NCBI GenBank assembly: GCA_035578155.1
Contig: JAPWDM010000001.1
Location: 172,818,395-172,882,394, forward strand
Source: Brachynemurus nebulosus
Taxonomy: Eukaryota; Arthropoda; Insecta; Neuroptera; Myrmeleontidae
Direction: 5' to 3'
DNA: 64,000 nucleotides
Shown: positions 1-14,699 of the stretch, piece after piece
Layout of the letters: every line of letters begins with the position of its first letter
How positions within the stretch are numbered: position 1 is the first letter of the stretch
Notes under the pieces: generated by a model
Seen by the model: the letters and a program-made list of their open reading frames with translations, nothing else
What the model was told of the DNA's origin: nothing
Databases searched by the model: none
Position numbers and translations under genes: made by a program

Positions 1-385
1 TTTGTTGTAAGATCAATTATTCAATTAATCTAAATTACTATTTAGTGTATTAATACTTCCTCGCAGATCTATTAACGTTTCATTACTAAATTAATTGAAA
101 TTACATTTTTTTTTAAATGTGCATATAAAATTTATGACTACTTATTTTCAAAATTGACTTATATTTTTAAGTGCATCAGTTTTTTTTTTAAAATTAAATA
201 ATGTAAGATTGTTTTATAAGTGATAAAAATAAATTATACTTATGAATAGTGTTATTGTCCTTTTATGTGAAATAAGAACACTGATTATTTGAAAATTTAA
301 ACAAAGGTAATATCATGTATTATTAATTGTATGTTTTAATTAAACTATTAATTTTTGATCGTGTAGACAACAATCAATTTCAGAA
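1..385 (+). other. 5' flank of the SLC5 gene
   Basis: AT-rich DNA with no convincing ORF. A pyrimidine-rich tract ending in TTTCAG lies immediately before the SLC5 start codon (AG at 382-383, ATG at 386). This looks like a 3' splice site, so the ATG-bearing exon may be exon 2 of the transcript with a noncoding first exon upstream. No TATA box or initiator is evident here. Confidence 0.4.
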
Positions 386-3300
386 ATGGATGAGTTATCG
401 AAACAATTTTTTCAATGGCCAGATTATCTAGTTTTTTCACTGATGTTAGTGGTTTGTATGTTGATTGGTATCTATTTTGGATTCTTTAATGTTTCCAAAA
501 ATGTAAGGGATTATTTAGTGGGAAGTCGTAATATGTCTGTATGGCCGGTTTCAATATCTTTAGTTGTTAGGTAAGTTGAAAATTAAAATATTTTTCAATT
601 CAGTTTTAAATGTAATTAAATTTTAGTTTTATCTCTGGTATTTCATTTTTGGGAATTCCCACGGAAATTTACCTTTATGGTATTCAGATTATGTATATGA
701 CAGTGTCGGCAATTATTGCTGGATTAATTGGTAAATACATTTTCTTGCCGGTTTTTATTGAAATGCAATGTACGTCAACGTATGAAGTAAGTAATTTTTA
801 TGACTGATTTTGAAAATCATTTTTTGCGGAACTTTAATTCGATTTGTTATTCCAGTATTTACAAAGAAGATTTGATAATAAAGTACGAAGATTTGGATCT
901 GTTATGTTTATTATTGGTGTCGTAAGTTTTTTTTTTTTTTTTTTATAATTTTAAAGAGTTATATTTAGCTGACTTGGTGGACCAAACGCGATTATCTCGA
1001 AACTAGATTTTTTCAACATATAATGAAACGGAAATATCAATTAGATCAAAGCTGGAACAAAAGCAATTTGGTTCATTGTTTGTATTAGATTTGGCAGCGA
1101 AGTACACAAGATTATTAAAATACAATGTTTTTTTGTAAAATAAAACCATTTTAAAAAAGATTTTTAAAAAAATTTACATTTTTTTTAAATTTATATTTCT
1201 AAGAAGCTGCAGTTCAAATTTCAAATCCGTCAAATAAAAAGCCCCCGTTTTGAGTTTTTCTTTTGCTATGTTTAAAAATAGTAGTTTCGAGATAACTGCT
1301 TTTGGATCGCCATTTTTTTTTCATCTGTAAGTGAATCAAGTAAGTCAGCTATATGTAGCGTCTTAAATTTAAACAAGCCTGATGAAAGCGAGAGCAAAAT
1401 TTTAAAACCTCAAAGCTTAAAACGTCCGTTATCTTCAATAATAAATGATTAATTGGGCCTTAATAATATACAGAGCGTTCATAAAGTTGCGGAACAGCTG
1501 AAAATCTCAGTTAATATTGACTTTATCGAAAAATAACCCGGACAAAAGTTTCATGGAAAGAAATAAGGAACTAGAAAATGACCTCGAATTTGGCCTTGAA
1601 CATAACCTTGACCGGACCTTTGCGGAACTTTTGCGGAGCTGTTCCAGAGCGCTTATAAAGTTCCGGAACAGCTCCGCAAAAGTTCCGCAAAATCTCAGTT
1701 AATATTGACCTTATCGAAAAATAACCCGAACAAAAGTTTCATGGGAAGAAATGAGGAACTAGAAAATGACCTCGAATTTAACCTTGAAGATGACCTTGAC
1801 CAACCAGTATCATATTTTTTGCGTTTTTATGCCCTTCACACGACTTTGGGATATGAAGTATGAATATGGTTTTCAACGTAGAATTTCCCGCTCCCGAAAA
1901 AATAGGGGTTTCCATTTAAAAAAACAAAGCTGACCTCCAAATTTTGGTCAAGGTCATGTTCAAGGTCAAATTCGAGGTCATTTTCTAGTTCCTCATTTCT
2001 TTCCATGAAACTTTTGTCCGGGTTATTTTTCGATAAAGTCAATATTAACTAAGATTTTCAGCTGTTCCGCAACTTTATGAACGCTCTGTATAACAAAGAA
2101 AATGGCATCTAAAAGTGACAATCGAATTAAAAACTATAGGTTTAAGGTGGTAAATATAGACGTTGTGATCAATTTCAAGGTCTCATGTTTCTGTCACCAT
2201 TTGTAACTCTAATGATAGAGACGATCTTAATAACTGGTAGATGGGTAAAAGTCCGCGGTCTTCTTTATCCCTCTTCAAGCTCCCCAAGCTCCTGTATATA
2301 AATTTTAAATGGAACTTTTAACGTATTTTTTAATTTACTTTTTAGGGTCTTTGGCTACCCATTGTTATCTATGTTCCGGCTTTAGCATTAAATCATGGTA
2401 AATCATTTTTTTTTTAAATACTCTCAGAATTTAGAGATTATCATATTAATTTTATTTCCAGCAACTGGAGTCAATGTTCATGTCATAACTCCAATCGTGT
2501 GTGGTGTTTGTATCTTCTATACCTGCGTTGTTCGTATAAAATTTTTCAAATACAGTAATGATTCTTTTTATAATACACGTGCGAGAAAGAAAGAAACATA
2601 TTTCGTAATCTTTTTAAGAAAGAAAGAAATATGTTTTTTATTCATTTCAACATGTACTACGAATATATAATTTGTATACAGAATGTTTCATGTATTAAAT
2701 ATGAAATGTATTTTTAATACGAAATACATTTATTTTCTATAAAAGAATAAATTTTTAACTGGTTATTAAATATTTTGCACTAAAATGTATTGCAAACAAT
2801 TATCATATACCTTTGTATTCTATACACATCGAAATCGCAAGTTGTAGTTATCAACCTGTATATTCTGAATTTGTATTTAAAAAGAGATAGTAATATAATT
2901 GCATTTCTATCTGATCAGGGTGTATTATAAAAGGAACCTTTGCTGTATATTCTGATTCAAAACTATTATTAAGCTATTTTTTATTTTTTACAGGGTGGTA
3001 TCCGAGCGGTCATTTGGACCGACTTTTTACAGGCATTTATGATGTTAGGTTCTGTAATACTAGTACTTGTTAAAGCTACAAATAATGTTGGTGGCATTGG
3101 AGTTGTATTCCAAAGAGGTTACGAAAGTGGTCGAATTGAGCCACCCGAGTAAGTATAGAAATTAACAAAATTTGCCCAGTTTCAGTCGTTATATCAGCTT
3201 TGAAATTTTTATGTCAAAATTTATATTTTCAGTATGGAATTAAGTTTGACAAAACGGCTTACATTCGTTAGTCTTTTATTCGGTGGAACATTTGGAATGG

Positions 3301-5684
3301 CTCAGTCTGGTATATTAAGTCAAATTATGATGCAGAGATACGTTTCGCTGCCATCTTTAAAACATGCTATAAAGTATACAAATCAATATCTATTTACAGT
3401 AAAGATTTGTAATTTTCTATTCAAATTTAAACTTAACATTATTAAGAAGTTTTCCGATCTCTGATTTATAAATGTTAAATATTACTACTGTGTGTTTATT
3501 TTAGGGCACTATGGATATTTTTCTCGCTACAATCAATTTTTGTTCTTATTTGTACTTACGCTGGCCTTCTCATCTATGCCAAATACTATGACTGTGATCC
3601 TGTTTCTACTAAGGTGTGCAATTTTTTTTGTGTCTATACCTAACTCAAAACGCACAAAAGTGATTTACGAATAAATCTTAGCTTCAAACATAAATTACTT
3701 GACACCAATATTAAATCAAAGTTCCTAAAAAGGAGATCTATCAAAATGACCTGAGCGTGTTCTTAAGTAAATCCTATATCAAAATAAAAATAACGAGAAC
3801 CTTAAAAATTCTATTGGACACAACTTTATTGAATGGGCCCTTCTAAAACTTTTAGGGTTCCGAAGTTCATAAATTGAATTTTAAGGAATTATTAAATTAT
3901 ATATATTTTTTGATAAATTTCATACGTTGGGAATACTTTTTCGTCGGTTTAGTTAATGATACTAGTTAATATCTTTGAGAAGCAGCGCTATATAGGTATA
4001 ACTGTTATCTAAACAACTTTTTGATTAAGTCAATAGTTTAATCATAATAAAAATGGAAATTCTCAAAAAACTCACTTGTATATTTATTTTTGTTATTGTG
4101 TGAGGGTGTCTTCAAGAAAAGTAAAAGTTTAAGCATCAGCAGTATTGTCACACCGAACCAGAAATTAGAGAATAACTATCATTCCTTCTGTGTACCTACC
4201 TGTACGGAGAAAACTGCACCCGAGGACTTCACCAAACGCAATTCATTAGCCCCGCAAACCACAAGAGGGTATTTTTTGTTACACATGCGCCCCAAAAAAA
4301 AAAAAATAAATTGAATATATTTAATGGTCTGTAAAATATTGAAAAGCTATCGTCAGGGTAGTAAACGTTATAGTCCTTTCACTTAAGTTTCCAATTTTCT
4401 GAATTCTAAAAATTTTGGAAGCAACCATCGTATGAAGTTGTGTTTGGCACACCTTCTAAAGTGTTCGTTGTGAATTTTCATTTAAGTATAAGTTTTATTG
4501 ATGTATACATATCAGTTCTGTTTTCAGTTCACCAAAGCTTAACATACTTTACAAATACACAATTGACCAAAATTTTGCCTTTTTTTAGATTGTTCAAGCA
4601 AAAGATCAATTATTTCCATTATTAGTAATCGACACGTTACAAGGCATTCCTGGTACAGCAGGTTTATTTCTTGCCGGTGTCTTTAGTGCGTCATTAAGTT
4701 CACTTTCGAGTGGCTTAAATTCTATGGCAGCAGTGATTTTAGAAGATTGTTATAAACCATTTGTGAAGAAAATTTCGCCAAAAGAAGCAAATATTGTTGC
4801 AAAAACAACCGTAATCGTTGTGGGAGTAATTACTGTTGCTCTAGTTTTTGTTGTTGAAAAATTAGGGACCATTGTACAGGTAAATTTAACAACATTGGAT
4901 ACGACTTAGAAATCAAAACACATTTTTTTTTTTAATTTTAAACTGCAGTTAAGTGGTTCAATGAACTCTATTACTTCCGGTCCACTTTTGGCAATTTTCA
5001 CGTTAGGTCTACTATGTCCATGGGCTAATGCTAAGGTAATTAATAGCAATTTGAAAATAACATACACAAGATTTCCAATAGCTTGAAGGTAATTTTTATA
5101 GGGTGCTTTATACGGAGGTATTTGTGGACTTTTATTCATGTTTTGGATGGTTTTTGGAGCACAAGCGGCTATTGCAAGTGGTGCAATCACTTATCCAACA
5201 AAATATGTTACTACTGACGGATGTAGTTTCAATGCAACTTCTATAACTCAAACAAAAACATTTCAAACTGATGAAGAGTAAGAAACAATCTGTGTATACT
5301 TTTACGGAATCTTATCATTCGAACACAATATACATTTTTGTAAATATTTTATAACTATCTTGTATTACTTTACTTTTAGGGATATTTTTTTACTATATCG
5401 AATGTCCTTTATGTATTATACGTTTGTGGGAACATTAATTTCACTGGTGACAGCGTTAATTATAACTTACGTCACCGGTCCAAACAAATCAGAGGACATC
5501 AATCCCTTGCACTTAGCTCCTTTTGTAAGGCGATTCTTCAATCTAAAAAAGGTATTTTCATATTATTTTTTACATAACTATATATTATAAATTAAAAAAT
5601 TAAACTTTTGTTTAGGAAAACCAAAATGATGATTTACCAGTGGAAAGTGTCGATTTACTACAGAAGCAGGAAGTAAATACGTGA
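386..5684 (+). CDS. SLC5-family sodium/solute symporter, 13 coding exons
   Basis: Exons: 386-570, 627-786, 856-921, 2346-2397, 2462-2529, 2994-3148, 3233-3373, 3505-3613, 4589-4879, 4949-5035, 5102-5277, 5380-5551, 5616-5684. All junctions are GT-AG; the exon 5 donor (GTTCGT) is weak. The spliced length is 1731 nt, in frame, giving 576 residues, normal for SLC5. Start: FQWPDYLVFSLML, the usual first helix. Family signatures in order: SFISGISFLGIPTEIYLYG (62-80), LWLPIVIYVPALALNHATG (~139-157), FGGTFGMAQSGILSQIMMQR (~243-262), GVFSASLSSLSSGLNSMAAV (~340-360; the TM8 Ser-rich segment that helps form the Na2 site in relatives), and TSGPLLAIFTLG (~416-427). These place it in the SLC5A5/A6/A8/A12-like branch (sodium-coupled monocarboxylate or multivitamin transport at the plasma membrane). 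Substrate cannot be assigned from sequence. About 12-13 membrane helices are expected. Intron 3 holds a foldback repeat. Confidence 0.93.
1467..2092. mobile_element. Foldback MITE in intron 3 of the SLC5 gene
   Basis: The two ends are long inverted repeats: CAGAGCGTTCATAAAGTTGC at 1471 and its complement ending at 2088, each flanked by TATA. Homology between arms runs about 150 bp (1471-1610 against 1936-2088). A second, direct copy of the left arm lies at about 1648-1795, so the element carries three arm copies. No transposase ORF; the short ORFs here are arm translations. A TA target duplication suggests a Tc1/mariner-type non-autonomous element, but superfamily is not certain. Confidence 0.8.
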
Positions 5685-5994
5685 AATTAATAGTCGTTAA
5701 TAGGAACAATTTTATGAGAAAATTATTTACTTATAATGTCAATTGTAAAAATCAGATGTACCTGCTTCCAGTTTATATGTTCTTATTTTATAAAAAATAA
5801 CGTTTCTGACTTACTTACAAAGTTTTATTAATCTTCCAAAAACTAAGGAACAAATCGCTCTTTAAAATCAGACAAAGTAACTTTTATTCTTACAGTAAGT
5901 CTAAATGACAAAGAACAAATAAGTTTGCGTACCTAATGTTACTCATGATGCAGTGGCAATTTTAGCGGGTAGGCCAGGTAGGCCCGGGCCTACC

Positions 5995-6380
5995 CAAAAA
6001 TTTTGAAAAAATGAAAAATACCCCTGTCGCAGCATCCTGCATAACATAGCGAATTTCCGTTTATAAAAATCCGTTTTTCTGTGATTTTTCACCCTTTTAA
6101 GTGATTTTTCCTCCTCTTTCTAATGGTGTAAATAAATGTCAAAAAATTTTTAACTTTAGAAAATTTTGGCAAAAAACTAATTTTTTTCACGAAAAATGGT
6201 CAAAAAAACCATGTTCCTAGGCATCCGACATGGCTGGCTAACGAATTTGTCCAACGGTGTGGGACTAAATATAAATTTAATACATAAATTTTAGTGAATA
6301 TTATTTTTGGTTTCTAGGGACCCCAAAACAAATTTCTATTATAGTCTCGAGAGATTTATTTCGGAGCTCTAAAAAATAGA
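5995..6380 (+). repeat. HINE/DINE-like repeat, partial copy
   Basis: Begins with the family 5' end TACCCCTGTCGCAGCATCC, runs through the diverged core, then jumps at about 6290 to the block that normally follows the (TA)n tract (gaatattatttttggtttct). The (TA)n is absent and the 3' end is lost. Lies inside the hAT element at 5951-9287. Confidence 0.65.
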
Positions 6381-6840
6381 ACTTTCTTCGGAACCCTAAA
6401 AAACGGCATATAAGTAACATACAAACATATACATATGTATGACGTATATGACTTATATACAATCTATCTTCCTGTACCACAAACACATTCTTTCATATAA
6501 TTATGCATATAGGTATACCCCTGTCGCAGCATCCTGCATAACATAGCGAATGCCCTTTTATAAAAATTAAATTTTCTCGGAAACTGGTTGACATAGAATA
6601 ATAGTTTAAAGACCTTTTTTATGTAATTTTTTTTCGTCGTTTAAATGATGTAAAAAAATTTCGCAAAAATTTTTAAATAAGTGGAAATTTTGGCAAAAAA
6701 CTAATTTTTTGCAAGAACAAACACCATGTTCCTGGCATCCGACGTGTCTGGCTAACGAACTTGTCCAACGGTTTGGGACTTCCAACATTTTCACCAAATT
6801 TCGTAAACCTAGGACATTTCGTTCGAGAGTTATCGTGCGG

Positions 6841-8360
<1,520 letters not shown>

Positions 8361-8658
8361 TATATATATAAATTTTGGTGAATATTATTTTCGGTTTCTA
8401 GGGACCTCAAAACAAATTTCTGCCATGGTCCCGGGTTCAAGTCGCGTCATGACAGTGGCTGTAATAGCTGAATTCCATTCTGGAAATTCGCTAAAAGCAA
8501 GAAGAAAATGTCTAGGACCCCAAAGTGGAATAATCAGCTTTGTCGACACTTTATGTTTAAAGGCAATTTATGTCAAATGTTTAAAAATAATTCGTGAACC
8601 TTGAGTAGATTCCTTTTGGCCTGGAATAATTTCCGCCATTGATTGGAATACCATTAGG

Positions 8659-8822
8659 TAGTGTAATATGAAATGTCGTTTTCCGACCACTTGGCTGGTT
8701 ATGTAATCCAGACAAATATCGACACTTTTTTAAGCATTTTAGGTCGTGTAATATGAAATGTCGTTTTCCGACCACGTTGCCGACCATCTAATTCAGACAA
8801 ATATCGACACTTTTTTAAGCAT
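8659..8822. repeat. Tandem duplication, ~83-bp unit
   Basis: Two adjacent near-identical units, each starting gtgtaatatgaaatgtcgtt and ending cgacacttttttaagca. They lie in the hAT element's body, distal to the nested repeat. Confidence 0.8.
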
Positions 8823-9295
8823 CAGAGAAATGTTTAAAAGCAGTTCTTTAATTTTAAATATAATTCTTGTACCCCGGAATTACATATTTCCAGCATTTTC
8901 TCTAAGATTGTTATTAGATCCAGAGTCCAGATTAAGACAAATAGCTAGGGCCCGATATTTTGTAGGGTCTAGTCAAACTGTCTATTTTGAATATTTCAAT
9001 CAATATTCCTATATCTATTTTGAATATTTGTTTTAATTTCTCATATTATTTAGTTCTGTTTTATTTATTGTTTTATAATTTGTTAGCTATATGTATACAT
9101 ATCTTGTAAGGGCAGGAGGGGGCCTGGTAACAAGAAAATATCTAGGGCCCCAAAGTGGGTTACTTCGTCCCTGGTAATCTATAGGCTCTCTTAATGTCCG
9201 CACCTTCAAGAAAAATGATACATATATATGTTTACAATACAGAAAAATTCGGGCCTACCCAAAATAAAAATCCTAGAATCGCCCCTGTCATGATG

Positions 9296-10016
9296 ATCTC
9301 ATATAACATAGTCTATGTCAATCTGGAATAGCTTAGCTTTTTAACAGCGACAGTTTAGTTTATTTCGGACATACAAATTTTCTCTCTTTATTATATAGTA
9401 TAGATAGATAAATATATATTTTTCTAAAAATTAGAAAACATAATATTACAACCATTGTAAAATAAAGGAGTTTACCGAGATCGCTATAGGAAATGGCCTG
9501 TCGGAGGATAAGTATCATTTTGTGGTGAATTAAACTACCAATCAAACTGATATTGTGGGTAAAATTTACGTTCCATAGGATGATGAGGACATGGCTAAAA
9601 TAGGGACTCAAGTCCAATGAGAACCTATTTACTTATGACTTTTTTAATCGAAACAGGTTGGATATAAGTAAAGAAATGTTTAAATCATTGATCGTTTTAG
9701 ATAGACAATTATGTGGGCTTCAAGAGGTATCAAGCAATCCACAGGGAAACGCTTAGTTGCGACATTCCGTGAAAACTTATGTACATAAGTTTGTACCGGC
9801 ACATAATTAATTTTATGCACATAATTAATTTTTTGTCATTTAGCTTATCTTGATGTCATCATGAAAATGTAAATTTTTATGTTTCGATAATTAATGATTC
9901 ATGTATTTTTCAGTACTTACTTAATTGGTAATTTAGCCATGTGAACATTTGGTTATTACTATTCTATATTTCTTATACCTATTTCTGCGAAAGTTTTCGA
10001 ATCTACCTGTGTTAAA
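9296..10016. other. Gene-free stretch
   Basis: AT-rich DNA after the hAT element. I see no gene, no paired terminal repeats and no recognisable RNA. The short ORF on the minus strand at 9360-9617 has no recognisable motif. Confidence 0.5.
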
Positions 10017-10365
10017 GGGGCAACCACATTCTCGCGAAGTTGACCGAGGCGAGGTTACCAGAGGCAAGCTGAGGCATATGAATAGCATTATAATACCAAC
10101 CACGGGGCACAACGAGGTATAGCCAAAAGGTTTTGAAGTAAGAGACCTATCTTCGTTTACGCAGGTAGAGTGGGTAAAATAAATCAACTCACTGGCCTAT
10201 GGTTCATGAGACACATGCATTTGACAGATATCGACCTGACCTTCTAAATGACTTGACTGATCCATTTTAAAATGCGTTTCTGCGCATCTCTCAGTTCATT
10301 TTCTGCCGGGTATAACCGTCTACACTCTCGAACTCGGTCAACCTCGCGAGAATGTAGTTGGTATA
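10017..10365. mobile_element. TIR MITE with 'cattctcgc' ends
   Basis: Left accacattctcgcgaagttg (from 10023) pairs with right cctcgcgagaatgtagttggt (to ~10362). The right end also folds on itself (ctacactctcg ... cgagaatgtag). A related element sits at 51336-51503; both contain catatgaatagcatta. The superfamily is unknown because no target duplication is clear. Confidence 0.65.
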
Positions 10366-11312
10366 TAATAAATGCTCGACAAGAAGCAGTAATCTCTTCC
10401 GTTCAACAGACCAACTGCCTTTGCTCTACAATTTATTTAAACAAATGAAATTATAAATAATTAAATTAACATTACAAAATATCTATTAAAAAAGATATAC
10501 ATATTATATCTGAATTTTACATAATTATATTTTAAACACATATGTATGCAAAAAAAATTATACATTATTTACTTATTTTTCATTAACCATCTGTTATGGC
10601 TGTTGAATGTTTAAGAAGATAAAGAAAAGAGTTCGACTTTCTAATATGGCAATTAATACGTACCTGCCATACATCACCTCACAAACCAACACCATGATAT
10701 CATGCTAATAAAACCGGAACATTGAAGGAAACGAAATAATATATTGTTGTGTTGTGATTTGAATTTAATATAGATTAATATTTATTTAATATGTTTAGAT
10801 TACGTTAACTGTCTAGGGCTCCGAAGAAAAACCTTCAAACGCTTACAATTTCGTCATCTTGATATCCACAGAGTACCAAAGACAATATATCTACCTCTAT
10901 ACTACTGAAACCAGTGTAACCAGTAAAGGATAGAAAATATGTTATACATATACGTGCACTGGGTTTACTTTGTATTTGTGCGGTGATCTGTCTTTGAGTG
11001 AGTAATCGGAGGTGTGTTGGACGTGGTATCGCATACATGTGTATGATACTACAACGCATGTATATGGCTCCGTGTGGGGGTTTTAACAATGACAACAACA
11101 ATCAAAACAATTGACCTGTGATTGACCACTGCTACGGAGAGAGTGACTATTGACTACCAATTGTAAGTAGCCTAACTTGCGCAGAACTGCACACTGCAGA
11201 TTTCATGATAGAGATAGTTGCGTTAGCGTTACCTCTGTATTCTGGGTTGATATCATTGAAATCGGAGAGGGTCACCAGAGAATGGGGGAATGAAAACTAG
11301 TACGTAAATTAA
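10366..11312. other. Gene-free stretch with one dispersed repeat
   Basis: About 10840-11110 is an old copy of a repeat also present, in the opposite orientation, at ~44230-44390 (shared blocks around 'accagtgtaac' and 'cactgggttta'). This explains the 88-residue minus-strand ORF at 10835-11101. Nothing else recognisable. Confidence 0.5.
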
Positions 11313-11815
11313 GGGGGTGATTCACTCTCGCTATATTGCACAAACTGAATTCTGAATTCGAAAATATTATTTCTATGTTATTCTAACTGTCTTAAACTAT
11401 TTATCAAAAAAAATAAATTCTTGAACTTTTCAAATACATAGTACTATTATGTCCACACCGTTACGCTTTACTTAACTACCCCTAGACTTAATATTACGAA
11501 ACTGAGCAAAAATAAGTTGAATAGATTTTTTTTACATAGATTCGAATCTACAAACAAAATTTTAATATTTTTTATTTTTCACTCTCTTTTCGTAAAACTA
11601 ACCCCCAACCACACCTGTTGATGTAATTTGAACAAATTACATATCGATAGATAGCTTTTTAAAAAAGAGCAGCATCACTAATTTTAACTTTTGCTCTATC
11701 TGTTACCATTTTCGAAATAGCCGCAAAATTAAATTTTTACCCCAATTTTAGAAGGATGATTTCACCCCTTCAGACCGGTTTTTCTTAAATAAAAAAAAAA
11801 TACAGGTTTCTTCGA
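11313..11815 (+). repeat. Dispersed ~500-bp repeat, copy 1
   Basis: Direct homologue of 12731-13235, roughly three-quarters identical by eye. Shared landmarks: gggggtgattcac/gggtgactcac at the start, 'cttaaactatt', 'acttaatatta', 'ttttgctctatct' and 'aaattaaatttttacccc' near the end. Copy 2 lies inside a TIR element; copy 1 has no recognisable ends. Function unknown. Confidence 0.75.
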
Positions 11816-12002
11816 TTTCCACAAAGAATAACATATCACGATATTATCGAAATTGGAGAGGGGACATCTTGGAATATTTCCTTATAAGTTTTGTTTTAAT
11901 TACTGCATATTATGTCTGTGAATGTGTGTGATAGTCTTCATTACTGGAATACTTACATCGAATTGATGCCAGCTCCACCAAACTCCATAGTAAAATTACA
12001 AA

Positions 12003-12440
12003 TACCCCTGTCGCAGCATACTGCATTACATAGCGAATTTCCGTTTACAAAAATTAGTTTTTCTCGAAAACTAGTTGACATAGAATAATAGTTTAAAAAT
12101 CTTTTTTATGTGATTTTTTCTCCTCTTTTCAATGGTGTAAAAAAATTTTACAAAAATTTTTGAATAAATGGAAGTTTTAACAAAAAACTAATTTTTTTCA
12201 CGAAAAATGCCCCAACAACTATGTTCCGGGCATCGGACGTATCTGGCTAACGAACTTGTCCAACGGTTTGGGATTTCCAACATTTTCACCAACTTTCGTA
12301 AAAGTAAGACATTTCGTTCGAGAGTCGGTTTCTAGGGACCTTAGAACAAATTTCTGTCATAGTCTCGGACTAAAGTCGCGTCATGACAGTGACCGTAATA
12401 GCTGATTTTTCGATTTTAAAATTCGCTAAAATATCACATA
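12003..12440 (+). repeat. HINE/DINE-like repeat, (TA)n deleted
   Basis: Starts TACCCCTGTCGCAGCATAC and ends AAATTCGCTAAAA. The 5' block passes directly from 'ttcgttcgagag' to 'tcggtttctagggacctt', so the (TA)n core is missing. Confidence 0.8.
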
Positions 12441-12560
12441 ACCCTTTCACGCACTCGGCCCTTCAATTGTGAGTCGTAACACATGTATTATAAAAATTTA
12501 AAAATTTAAAAAACATGACGTCATGGCGATGAATTTTTATTTTTTCGCCAATTATATTAT

Positions 12561-13544
12561 GTATATGTTGGCGGCTGATCCTTGAATCAGCCAGATCATG
12601 GTGTGCCTAGTTATTTAAAGAGATTTCATGAAATATCAAATTAAAAGTCCAACTTCAGAACCACTTATTGTGACATTATTACCCACTGTCAGTGTGTTAA
12701 TATTAAAAATGAGTGTATGTTTAGTATGTAATTTAAGAGGGTGACTCACCCCCTTTCCAATGTTGCTCAAACTGAATTTTGAAATCGATAATTTCATTTC
12801 TACGTTATTCTAAATGTCTTAAACTATTTTCCATGAAGAAGAACTTCTTGAACTACCCAGGTAGTACGACTATTCGACACAGTCACCCCCTAGTTAACTA
12901 CCCCAGGACTTAATATTAGGACATTGAGCAAAAACAGGTCAATTAGATTTTCTGACGTAGATTTCAAATCTGTAAACAGAATTTTTATATTATTTAATTT
13001 TCATCCCCTTTTTGCAAAATTAACCCCTAAATTTTAACCTCCAGCCACCCCTGTTGACACAATTTGAACGAATTGCATACCAATAGATAGCTCTTTAAAA
13101 AAAAGTAATACTGCCAATTTACACTTTTGCTCTATCTCTTACCGTTTTCGAGATATTTAAAAAATTAAATTTTTACCCCAATTTTTGGACGGCGATTTTA
13201 CCCCTTCAAAGCGTTTTTCCGCCGATAAAAAAAATACGTGTTGCTTATTTTTAGTGTTCTACAACATATCTAAATTTTATCAAAATCGATAGGTCCGGCC
13301 TCGGGCCTTTTACTTGTTTGGACGTAAAAATCGCTAATAATTTGTTCATTGTTATTTAACTTCCATATTAATAAAAATTTGTCATAATGTTTTTATTTTA
13401 TATTAAACCTTGCGCGGACCCCTTGACGTTGTTCAGGGACCCCCAAATCAATTTTAATTTTCCACGGACCCCCTGAATGATCTCGGGGACCACTTTGGGA
13501 ACCACTGATCTAGGTGATTCAATGATCGGCCGCCAACACATACT
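12561..13544. mobile_element. TIR element of unknown superfamily, ~980 bp
   Basis: Ends are about 38-bp inverted repeats: GTATATGTTGGCGGCTGATC at the left and complement GTATGTGTTGGCGGCCGATC at the right. TAT follows and precedes the ends, a possible 2-3 bp target duplication. It contains the second copy of the dispersed ~500-bp repeat (12731-13235) and a segment at 13410-13510 ending gggaaccactg that resembles a hAT end. No transposase ORF. Confidence 0.7.
12731..13235 (+). repeat. Dispersed ~500-bp repeat, copy 2
   Basis: Direct homologue of 11313-11815. Embedded in the TIR element at 12561-13544, so the element either captured this sequence or copy 1 is an end-less fragment of the same element. 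Confidence 0.75.
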
Positions 13545-14551
13545 ATACATACATATAATTTAATATTCAATGAAACAATTGGTAACTTTTTCTTCCGACT
13601 ATTAATAACAAATGTAAATTTAAAGCACTATTTATTTGAATACATATGTAGTGAATATTAATACAATTAAAAAAAAATTTATACAGATCAATTAAAACAA
13701 TAATTACTTTATCATCATAGATTTTCTATTTGCTTGTGTGTGAAGTTCATTATAAGTCAATTAATTAACTTTTAATCACGTTAATATTAAAAATTTGAAA
13801 ACAATTTTACTCACTATCTGACTTTGATTGTGAATGACTGTACATTAATTTAGTATATAATTTTGAAATAATGAAATACAAGAAAGAAAAATGAAAGAAC
13901 CTTTAATTTAACCAATTTAACCCTCTAGTAAATTGGATTTATAATTTTATTGACTTATTTTGAAACAGTTATCACCTTGATATAAAATAATGGTTTATTA
14001 TACCTACTTTTGAAATTTCTGCCATAAAAAGATATCTAGTTAATATATTGTAATTAAGTACGAACTATAAAGCCCTAATTAAATGATTTACTCATTAATT
14101 TTAAATTTCAAAACGATCTATTTCTCGAAAAAAAGAGAATATATAATTAATAATATTCTTATGCAATGATGTTTTTTCTTACTTTTAAAAATGAAAACGA
14201 AAGTACTATTTATTATCTGTTAAACAGATCAGATAAATTTTATAATAATTTAACGTTAAAAAATGATATTGCATTTTTGCATTGACTTAGTTTTAATATT
14301 ACTTACATACTTTGGTATTCTTTTTTTTTTAACAACAAAATGCGGGTATTTTTTAAAAGAATAATTCCGAGGAATGAGGAAGTTATTGATTTTTAAAAGG
14401 GATATTATTTATAGCTCAGCATATTGAAACAGAATATAATCAGGAATAAAGAAGTAATAAATGAAGCGGTTCCACTGTACTAACTAGTCATTCATCTATA
14501 TCAATTGACGGTTACTAGATACTAATATTACAATATCAAAAGAAAGAAACA
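13545..14551. other. Gene-free AT-rich stretch
   Basis: Very AT-rich with frequent stops in all frames. I see no gene, RNA or paired repeat. Confidence 0.5.
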
Positions 14552-14691
14552 CAGGGCCGCAAGAAATGTGACGAGCAAAAAAAAAGTTCTTTTTAATTTT
14601 TCTTGGGCCCCTTAACGACAACTACGGGCCCCCTCTTCCAGTCCGGGCCCTGGGCTGGAACCCCGGCTACCCCACCCTCTCGTAGGGCCTG
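14552..14691. mobile_element. 140-bp hAT MITE with exact 8-bp duplication
   Basis: Ends CAGGGCC and GGGCCTG, flanked on both sides by AAGAAACA (14544-14551 and 14692-14699). It is GC-rich in an AT-rich setting (gggccccctcttccagtccg). Too short to code. Confidence 0.8.
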
Positions 14692-14699
14692 AAGAAACA

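Noticed and set aside
1517..2042. ORFs MTLSKNNPDKSF... on both strands as genes
   Set aside because: They are the two arms of one foldback repeat read in opposite directions.
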